From SABY01 sp964593705 (GTDB taxonomy: Bacteria; Bacteroidota; Bacteroidia; Bacteroidales; 4484-276), in the NCBI GenBank assembly GCA_964593705.1, contig CAZQIV010000012.1, positions 15,920 to 79,919 of the forward strand: 64,000 bases of DNA. The letters are read 5' to 3'. Shown one piece after another: positions 54,151-63,400 of the stretch (position 1 is its first letter; every line of letters starts with the position of its first letter). The notes beneath the pieces were generated by a model. It was not told where the DNA came from and ran no database searches. It saw only the letters and a program-made list of their open reading frames with translations. Position numbers and translations under genes: made by a program.

Positions 54151-54522
54151 CTAACAGTTAGCAGCATTACACCGGGCACATCGGCCATATTTCCTAATGA
54201 ACGTTTTCTCATCAATGTTTTTTCTTTGTGTGCCTTGATGTCTTGTACCATAGGCATCACTATGTGAGTGGCCATCCTTTATTCCTTTGCCACGAAGGCT
54301 CGAAGGCTCAAAGCAGCACGAAGAATAATTGTGTTTAATAAATTAATCTTAGTGAACCTTAGGCGCTTAAAAAGCCACTATTGCTAACATGTTAACGATA
54401 TTTACAAACGGTTGGATATCATTCCCACAAAGCGGTTTTGTTTTTCAACATAGTGCAATCAATACACTAATATCTCTTTATAAACGAAGCATTCAGCATT
54501 TTTCATCATTATGCGATTTTTT

Positions 54523-54580
54523 TCATCGAATTACGCTAATTAAACTAATTTTAATTAGTTTAATCCGATAAATTCGATGA
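54523..54580. repeat. 58-nt nested inverted repeat
   Basis: Outer arms TCATCGAATT (54523-54532) / AATTCGATGA (54571-54580) and inner 12-bp arms ATTAAACTAATT / AATTAGTTTAAT (54539-54564, TT loop). It lies in the 1039-bp gap 54012-55050, which otherwise holds only repeat fragments. Confidence 0.8.
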
Positions 54581-54769
54581 TAATTAATAAAATGTGATAT
54601 AGCCTGTTTTGACGGAGGGAATTAGTTTCACAAGTTTGGTAGATGCGTTTCCCGCGAAGCGGCTTTAATTTTCAAATTAATGTAGTGCCTTGGTGTCTTG
54701 GTGGCTGTTGATTATAAAATTTCCACATAAGGCTCAAAGGCACAAAGTATCACAATGTTTTTGGCATAA

Positions 54770-54860
54770 TGAGGAAATGTTGAGCGAAGTCCCGCAGGTG
54801 CGGGATCCCGACCCTTCGGGGAAATCCCGCCCTTGCGGGAATTAGAGGGAATGGATTTCT
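54770..54860. repeat. partial family B-like element with GATCCCG palindromes
   Basis: ATAATGAGGAAATGTTGAGC, CCCGCAGGTGCGGG, GATCCCGACCCTTCGGGG, CCCGCCCTTGCGGG and GGATTTCTCCCTCC. It resembles the right halves of the elements at 24490-24940 and 41155-41535. Confidence 0.55.
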
Positions 54861-55050
54861 CCCTCCAAAATAATTTTGTTTTTTTGAGTAAATAATCTCA
54901 TATTTGTTCGATAATTCCTAATTTGAAACAACCCTAATCCTGTGGAAAAATTTGGAATGAATCGAAAGGTAAAGCTTTCAGCCTTACATCGAAATTAATT
55001 ACTTCTAAGGCATCGTTTTTGCTCAGGTCAATTTTAAATATTTGTTATTC

Positions 55051-55824
55051 ATGAAACTAAAAACTGTTATTGTTGAAGATGAAATCCTGGGTCAGGAGGT
55101 AATTTTGGGGATATTAAAAAATTACTGCAACGATACCATCGAGATAGCCGGAGTTTGCAGTAGTGTAAATCAAGCAATTGAAAGCATTAACGCCCATCAC
55201 CCTCAATTGATTTTTCTGGATATAAAACTTGGTAATGATCACCAGGGAGCTTTTAATATTTTGAAAGCCATAGAGAAAATCGATTTCAAAATTATTTTTA
55301 CTACCAGTTCCGAACAAACCGACGACATTTTACATGCAATTAATAAGTATGGTGCAAAAAAGTATTTGCTCAAACCCTTGGATATTGATGAAGTATTGGA
55401 GGCCGTGGAGTTGGTTAAAAATGAAATAGAATCAAGTATTGTTTCAAGTGAAATTAATGAAATCAAGAATTTGATACACGAATTTCATACTCCCGAAACC
55501 AATACCAGGTTGAGGATTCCCGTGAAGAATGGATTTCAGTTTATTCCCTGCGAAGAAATAATCATGTTGCGCTCCCATTTGAATTCAAGCCTGATTTTCC
55601 GCCTTAGCGATGATGCGATGACTTCCTCAAAAAATCTGGGTTATTTTTCTTCCCTTTTACCTGAACATGATTTTATCCAGGTTTCAAGATCATACATTAT
55701 CAATGTTAAACATGTACTTAGATATAGTTCGGAGGACGGGGGGACTATTTATTTAAGAAATGGATGTACCGCACCATTGTCTTCAAAATACAAAGATGGT
55801 TTTTTTGATGCCCTGGATCATTAA
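55051..55824 (+). CDS. LytTR-family response regulator
   Basis: The start is ATG 55051 (257 residues), MKLKTVIVEDEILGQE; TTG 55042 is unlikely. The receiver has Glu9-Asp10-Glu11, phospho-acceptor Asp57 (LIFLDIKLGND), Thr/Ser at about 84-86 and Lys108 (YLLKPLD). The LytTR DNA-binding domain is about 155-257 (NGFQFIPCEEIIMLRSHLNSS, FIQVSRSYIINVKHVLRYSSEDGG). It probably receives phosphate from the reg_prop kinase at 50892-54011 on the same strand. The 1-kb repeat-filled gap between them means it likely has its own promoter. Confidence 0.92.
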   Translation: MKLKTVIVEDEILGQEVILGILKNYCNDTIEIAGVCSSVNQAIESINAHHPQLIFLDIKLGNDHQGAFNILKAIEKIDFKIIFTTSSEQTDDILHAINKYGAKKYLLKPLDIDEVLEAVELVKNEIESSIVSSEINEIKNLIHEFHTPETNTRLRIPVKNGFQFIPCEEIIMLRSHLNSSLIFRLSDDAMTSSKNLGYFSSLLPEHDFIQVSRSYIINVKHVLRYSSEDGGTIYLRNGCTAPLSSKYKDGFFDALDH

Positions 55825-56030
55825 TCATAGTTTGCTGCCTGTTTTTAACCATATCCATTTCCTTCATTTTTTGTTTATTGATCACAGATTTTGTTAGGAT
55901 GGTTCTGCTGCCATTTTTGTGAAACTTTTTTTAATGATATTAATAATATCAATTTAATTATTTTTAATTCGTCCCACTTAATTTACAGTAATACCGAAGG
56001 TATAATGTTTATCACTATTGTCCGAGTGAA

Positions 56031-57017
56031 TTACACCAGCTTACGCATGGCCACCCATTGCTTAAGCATGTCGCGGGCTTCGCGGGCAGGATAACCTAAA
56101 AATGTTTTGCCTGCCGGGATATCATTCATCACCCCCGAACCTGCTCCTACCACTGCTCCTGAATGGATAGTAGTATGATCTTTGATTGAAGCGCTGCCAC
56201 CAATAATAACACCATCGCCAAGTGTAACCGATCCGGCCAGGCCGCTGTTGCCGGCCATAATACACGAACGGCCCAAAATACAGTTGTGGGCAATTTGCAC
56301 GAGGTTATCAATTTTGCATCCGTCCCCAACAATGGTCGAGCTAAATTTTCCCCGGTCAACGCATGAGTTGGCACCAATTTCAACAGCATTGCCAATTACC
56401 ACATTACCTATCTGGGGGATTTTTACCAGTCCGCGGCCATCTTCGCTGGGGCGGTATCCAAAACCATCGGCACCAATGCTACAGTTGTTGTGAAAAATAC
56501 AATAGCTGCCAATTTCGCTGCGCTCCCTAATTACAGTGCCCGGCCAGCAAATGGTTCCGGTGTCAATTTTTGTTTCATCAAAAATGGTAACATTTGGGTA
56601 TAAAACCACGGCATCGCCCAACACAACATCTTTTCCAACATAGCATCCCGCTCCAATTTTAGTATCCTTACCAATTTGAGCCGAGGAGTGAATCACCGCT
56701 GAAGGATGTATGTTTTCATCAAATTGTGGTGGCCCCGGATCGAAAATCTCCAGCACTTTTGCCATGGCTAAATCAGGATTTTTAACACGGATCAACGCCC
56801 TGTTTTCGCCGGGTTCAAGCTCAAGCTTCTCGTCGATAACCGCGGCACAGGCCTTTGAATCTCCCCAAAGCTTTGCATATTTTGTGTTTCCGATAAACGT
56901 AATGTGATTATTCCCTGCCCGTTCTAATTGCTCGGGGGCATTAATTTGTCGGTCGGTATTGCCAGACAACCCGCCTTTTAGGATTTCGTTAATTTGATGA
57001 ATGGTGAAGGATTTCAT
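56031..57017 (-). CDS. lpxD: UDP-3-O-acylglucosamine N-acyltransferase LpxD
   Basis: A 328-residue protein. The N-terminal uridine-binding domain (1-100; NNHITFIGNTKYAKLW) is followed by a left-handed beta-helix of hexapeptide repeats (about 100-290; SAVIHSSAQIGKDTKIGAGC, SIGADGFGYRPSEDGRGLVK, QIGNVVIGNAVEIGANSCVDRG) and a C-terminal helix. The catalytic His is in NLVQIAHNCILG at about residue 245. It transfers a 3-hydroxyacyl chain from acyl carrier protein to UDP-3-O-acyl-glucosamine, the third step of lipid A synthesis, in the cytoplasm. LpxC/FabZ and LpxA are not adjacent, unlike the usual Bacteroidota cluster with lpxC-fabZ fusion. Confidence 0.95.
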   Translation of the reverse strand: MKSFTIHQINEILKGGLSGNTDRQINAPEQLERAGNNHITFIGNTKYAKLWGDSKACAAVIDEKLELEPGENRALIRVKNPDLAMAKVLEIFDPGPPQFDENIHPSAVIHSSAQIGKDTKIGAGCYVGKDVVLGDAVVLYPNVTIFDETKIDTGTICWPGTVIRERSEIGSYCIFHNNCSIGADGFGYRPSEDGRGLVKIPQIGNVVIGNAVEIGANSCVDRGKFSSTIVGDGCKIDNLVQIAHNCILGRSCIMAGNSGLAGSVTLGDGVIIGGSASIKDHTTIHSGAVVGAGSGVMNDIPAGKTFLGYPAREARDMLKQWVAMRKLV

Positions 57018-57077
57018 ATCTTATTATTTAATTAACAAAACGATATTTGGCAAAACTAACATAAAGATGGTGATATC

Positions 57078-57355
57078 AGTCACCCCGTGAATTACCTCCG
57101 GCAGTTGTTCTGCTTCTGCTGCAATGCCCCAATTGCTCAGGCAGTATTCACGGGGTGACTTTCAACCGGGGATTAGTCATCCGATGAATTAGCTCCGGCA
57201 GTTATTCTGCTTCTATGGAAATACCACAATTGCTCGGGTAGGATTCACGGGGTGACTTGCTATCGGGAATTAGTCATCCGATGAATTACTCCCAGGCACT
57301 TCATTATTCCTTTATGCATGGTGTCTATTACTTAGGTACTATTCATCGGATGACT
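57078..57355. repeat. cluster of three REP-like elements, family A
   Basis: Element 1 (57078-57160): ends AGTCACCCCGTGAAT and ATTCACGGGGTGACT. Element 2 (57175-57257): left end AGTCATCCGATGAAT, right end ATTCACGGGGTGACT, a hybrid. Element 3 (57272-57355): ends AGTCATCCGATGAAT and ATTCATCGGATGACT. Each is about 83 bp, spaced 14 bp apart. They fill the 408-bp gap between lpxD and the giant T9SS gene. Confidence 0.9.
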
Positions 57356-57425
57356 TTCCAAAGTCAGGGTTTGCGCTCTGAAAGTCAGGGTTTCACTTCA
57401 AGTGAAGCCCTGACTAATCCACCGT

Positions 57426-60400
57426 TTAATGTTTAATTAATTGTTTAATCATCGTCTGATTGTCGATTGAAATATTCGCGATGTAAACGCCTGCCGGCAG
57501 ATCGTTGATTTCTACCTTTGTTGATTTGGCATTAATCTTTACCTGCATCATCATCTGACCTTTCAGATTGTAGAGTTCTAAAGTTCCTTCGCTTTGCGGT
57601 TCAGAATCTAAAATCAGGGTAAAAGCATCATGTGCCGGGTTGGGTACAATTTGGGATTGCTGCACTTGTCCTGTATTTTCAAAACCTGTATTCCCGGTTT
57701 TTAAATTATTTATTGCTGATAAGCCATTTTCAGCGAAAGCGTCATGTTGTGGCATGGAATAATTATACTCAACATCCAACGTAATTTCACTTTCATCTTC
57801 CATCCTGAAAAGTTTGAAGACCATTGTTTCTCCCTGATCAAAGCCATCTTTTTCAGGAGTCATCGGATCATCACCAAAGGCTGTGAGAGCAGTGTTTGTT
57901 CCTGTCCATTCAGCCAAACTGTAACAAGATCCTGAAATATCGAATACACCAATCACATCGCCATCAGATAACATACTATTGGTGTTGGCAGAAACAGGCA
58001 GGGCAATGTTGTGAGAAATGGCTGTGGGGTTAACCCCATCCTGCCGAGCTTTGCTCGTGCATGCACGAGACTTCGTCTCGGCACCGCCCCCTTCTCCGCC
58101 AGCTGGCGGAAAGGGAGTGCTACCGCACTGGCCTGGTGCTTCGTTTGGAACTTGATCTGTTCTCTCCGACCAGTTGGCGGATCCCGAAAGTTTTCGGGAA
58201 GAGGGGGTTTCACACTCGGGAAATTCAATTTCTTCCTCGCTGCCCATCAAAGCAAAATATGCTTTGCCGGGTTGTAGTTCGCCTAATGTGTTGATTCCAA
58301 ATTCCGGCCAGTAAACACGCCATCCGGCCACTTCTTTTACAATACTCACGTCTTTGCCGCTGAACAGGTCTGCAACATCAGCGGGACACTCGGAAAGTAC
58401 AGGCATGAGATTCCAGCTTAAGTCCATGGTCAAATTTTGGTTTTCCAATCGATTACCGGAAATTGTCATGTTTACATTTTCGGCTACTTTAATTTTATAA
58501 CCTAAATCCATATTCCAATTGCCGAGGGTATTTACATTTTGACCGGGCCAATACATGCCGTTGTCGTTTTGAAGGATGATGAGCTGATCGACAATCGAAT
58601 TGGTCAAGGTTTCAATGGTATCATTTTCGGGTAGTACCGAACTTGAAATACCACTCCAGCCTTTTGGAATATCGAGATTTACTAATCTTGCACTGTACCA
58701 TAATTTATAGCTAAAAACGGATTGCTGGTCTGTAATTTCTATGGTATCAATTATCACATCAAAGCCATCTAAACTAATATTAACGGCATATTCAGTTTTA
58801 AAAACATCCGCAAGCAAAACCAATCCAGTCATATTAGTGGTTTTACTGAAAGTTTGGGCATAAGTAGAATCCAATCCCTGCATAGAAAAATTTATGCCCT
58901 GGTAGTTGGTGGAATCTTCGAGGCTGCATAGAATGTTCACATCTTCAAAACGATCTATCGTGATAACATCGGAGTAGAGCGTGTCGCTAACACCTGTTTC
59001 GTAAATGGCCTGAACAGCATACTGATACTGCCCATCGGGATTATCTTTTAAATTATCATTAAAATCAGTATTTTCAAGACCTGTTGCTATTTCGTAAAAT
59101 AATCCTTGCTTATATTTCCTGTATAATTTATAGTACTCAAAGGTAGACATACCTTTTGCCGGCCCTGCCCAATCAAGATTAACTATAAATACATCTACAA
59201 TTTCGGCTTGTAAGCTTTGAGGTGACAGTAAACATTGCTCTCCCGGACTATTACTCAAGACACCTCGATTTTGCATTTCATCTTCAGCCTTAACTGAAAA
59301 ATAAACGGTGTCGTAATCTTCAACATTTGTAAGCATTGTTAAATCTAAAATCAGCGAATCCAATTCGCCTGCAAGGGAGGGATAAGGATAGTTTTCAAGG
59401 ATAAACGCGGTAAAATAAACATCCTCCGCGTTGATGGGCTGATACGCATAACGGATGTCATATTTGTAGGCTTTGCCCTGATTGTCATTATTTCCGGTCG
59501 CTGTCCATTTTAATTTTAATTGATTGTTTGGCAGTTTATCAAGCTGAAGGTCGGCGATAGTACCTGGTGGAGTTTGGTCGCTGGGTTGGGGCAGACTATC
59601 ATAATACGCATAAGCCAGATATTCTTCTTTACCATCATTGTATTTTAATTCGATAGTATCGCCATTAGCAACCGGAATTTCACTGCGTTTAATAAACGAC
59701 AATCCAAACTGCCCAATAAAATCAAAATCATTTACTCTCCTGCATTCAACCGGAACTTCTTCCTGTGTACGCATATTTCGCAGAGTGGCCTGCTGGTAAT
59801 AATCGGGGCAAAAATAATTGCTGATCTTCACAAACATATTATCGTCTTCGTAAAGATTTACCGAGCTAAAAGCAAGATCAACACTTACCTGATGCTGGGT
59901 ATAAACAAGCAATTCCTGGTAAGTTGTATCCACAGCACTGCCATCTGTTACGGTAAGCATCAGATTGTAAACACCTTTTTGCGCATCTGTCGGAGTCCAG
60001 GTCATTACCTCACCGTCTAGTGTTATTCCCAAAGTATCGTTGGGGATATCAAAAGTTAAAGGATTTCCATCGGCATCATTTGCAGTAAGATTGTATTGCC
60101 ATTCCTGATCAACCACAAAAACAAAAGTGGTATCCGGGTCGATGGTAAAATATGGCGGATTGTTTTTCGCACTACTCGCATAAATAAAATTTACTACGCT
60201 ACTTGGCTCGCTATAGGTTCCATATTCATTAATAAAACAAGCCCAGAGCTGGTACTCCTGACCATAATCCAGATCTTCCAATACAGCTTGTTCCGCATCA
60301 ATTAAGCTTAGCTGGTCCACTTTCCCTGATGAAATATTTTTCCAGTAAATTACAGAAGCTGTGGTTTCGGGCAGTTCAGGCTTGCTCCAAGAAACGAGTA

Positions 60401-63400
60401 CTGAATCTACTTCCTGAATAGCTGCAAAATCCTGAGGTATTTCGGTGTAAGGATCATTCATAACCATAATAGAACCCGGGGCATATTGAATTACTGCTTT
60501 ATTTTTACCGTCATCAACTCTTGAGTAAATGAAATATTCGCCGTTTTCGATATCATCGTTTTGCCACACAAATTCAAGGCTTCCGTTGTTAACCAGGGTA
60601 AAGCGATCGATAAAAGTCCCATTATAGTTTTTGTTGTCGTCATCAAAATACACTTCTACTTCAAGTGTGTCGGCATAGTCTGTGAAATTTAATGAAATTG
60701 TATTTGACCGGGTTCTGCGATTTTGTGGTTCCAGCGTAAAGGCAGTAGGTTCCTGGTTCATGCCCTGGGTATATAAGGCAATGTCACCCTCATAATCGGT
60801 AAGGAAAAACCAATCGCCTGTTTTTGGTTTATCGATAATCATTACGGTTTGCTGTACATTTTCGTACTGAGCATAAGAGGTATTGTTTTGATCGAAGAGT
60901 TGTCCCGATGGGTTTTGAAGTGTAAAATCGAAGAGTTGAGGGTTTATGCTGTCCTCTGCCACAATCATCATTTGGGGTGTGTTTTCAGGTACTTGAAATT
61001 CGATGGCTTCTTTTCCATCCTTTTGGCCTTTGAAAATATGATACAGCTTTTTACCATTTAAGCCAATAGCGAGATGAAAATAGGGAGACTTATCATCGTA
61101 GCTAAAGCGTTGAGTAAAAGCAAAAGTCTTGCGATCAAATAAATAATCCAGGTCTCTTTCAATGGTCGCGGTAACGTAGTATTCATTACGAGCCCAGTCA
61201 AACTTAAAATCAGTCATAAATACACCAACTGTTTTCCCGCCAAGCCATCTATAAGCATGTTTTTTTATCTGATCTTTGGGAGGGGTGCTGATTTCAACCT
61301 CAGAATTACCAATAAGCATTTTTCCCGAAATATTTAAATTTGCTTGTCCCCTTATTAAAGGTGATTCAAAGAAACCTTCTACGGCCATATTTTCATTTTT
61401 CTTGTATTCGATGTATCCTCCGGCGAGCTTTCTTTCTAATATCCATAGTTCACCACTGCCTTTAAAATAATCCCATGGCTTTATGGTTAGGTTAAATTTG
61501 TTCAGCAGAATTGGAGATCTACTAATTGTAGGAATTTTAAATCCCGTTTCAATATCCACCTCTGCTTTAAGGGTAATTTGTTCTTTTGTTAAATCATAAA
61601 CTCCACCTTTTATTCGGGTAAGTTTCATACCGGCAATCGGCAAAGGGACACAAATTCCACTCACATCAGCATACAATTTATCAATTTTCCCATCAATAAA
61701 ACCAATACCCAACTCAATTACTAATGGTTCTTTCTTTTTCTTGTCACCGTCAATTTCTAATAACTCACCAAAGGAAATGGTACTTTGATTTCCACCAAGG
61801 GAATCGCTCAGCACAACCGGTATTTGTAATATGTCCGACATTTCCCCCATGCCATCGAAGTCTTTCTTTTTTTTCCCACCAGGAATCTGAATAATTATTA
61901 TTCCCTCGAACATACCTTTGGCATATTCGTATTGGATATGCAGTTTGTTTATTTGAAACAGCACATAATTATAATTTTCGATTAGGATATTTACATCATC
62001 AATGTGCTCTCCGGAATCATCGTAGGTAATTGCAAAAGTAAACGCACTCAGCTCATTAGGTTTTTTATAGAAGTTAGCAACTTCACTTAATGGAAAAGGA
62101 AATTCAGGTATTACTTTGGTGGAGACAAATTTTTCACCAGACTGCTTTTCCCCAACTTCAATAGCATTTAATGTAAGTGGGAAACCAGCGACCAAAACCG
62201 GCATTTCAAAAAAGTATGCATCCTTATTCACAATCAGCAATTCGTCATGGACAGAAAAACTCCAGGGAAGATACAAATCGTTAAGTGGGTATGTATCCAT
62301 TAGGGTTTGAGCATAAATATAGTCATCGCCCGAGATAAGAACATCCTGAACGCCTGCTCGTTTATCAATCTCCACTTCACCATCAAAAAACAAAATCCCG
62401 TTAATATTTACGGTGCCTGATAAAATATAATACCCGGTAGGTCCCTCTGAAATTTCATCGGCATAAGCCACCAACGATCCATTGATGACCAGGGAATTTT
62501 CGGAAACCGCTACCAACTCAAAATTTTCCTGATAGGTCATGGGTTCGGATAAATACATCATCCGGTTTTCGGTTTGATAGCCATCTTTAATAACTATTAT
62601 ATAATAGTTTCCTGCAGCAAGCTCATCAAAACCATAGAAGCCCGATTCATCGGAGTTTGTTTGGTCATTAGAATTTGACCCGGCGAGTAAAACTTCGGCT
62701 CCCTGTATAGCTTGTGAAGTTTCTGCATCGATAATAAGACCCGAAAGCGTAAGTACATAATTCAGTTCAAAATTGAGCTGTACGGTCTCTTCATTATCTA
62801 TATCTATATTTTCGACGGTTTGTGTTTGAAATCCCATTTTGGAAGCCTGCACATTATAATTACCTGAAGGTAGGTTTACAAATTGGTAACTGCCCTGGGC
62901 ATTTGTTTGAACCATGTAAGAAGTTCCGCTAGTACTGTTTGTGGCTTCCACACTTGCCTCTGCCAGGGCTTGACCGGTAGTTTCCTCAACAACATTACCT
63001 GCTAAGCTCACATTTGGTTCAACACCCCCATTATTCAATTCTTGTATTTCAGCTTCATTAAGGGCACGGTTGTAAACTCTAAACTCGTCTGCCGAACCTT
63101 CAAAACCTCCACCCAGAACTACGGTACTCGACCAAGAGCCTGAACCAAAATCCCAGGGTGTAGTATAGGTGTCAATTAGTGTACCATCTAAATAAACAGA
63201 TAATTCATTTGAATTAGTTACTTTAACAATCAATTTGCATTGCCCTACGCTGTAAGGAAAACTTGCAAGGTGCTGTCTATAATTACCAAAATATAGATGA
63301 ATATTCTCATCATCGGCCATTACAGCAAGTGGCCCTTTGATGTCGAGTATGGGTGCGGACTGGAAGGTTGTGAAAAAATATCCGTACAAAAAGCCTTTGT

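Noticed and set aside
54389..54571. 60-codon open frame in the 54-55 kb gap
   Set aside because: It runs through a nested inverted repeat and A/T-rich repeat debris, with no ribosome binding site or recognisable protein pattern.
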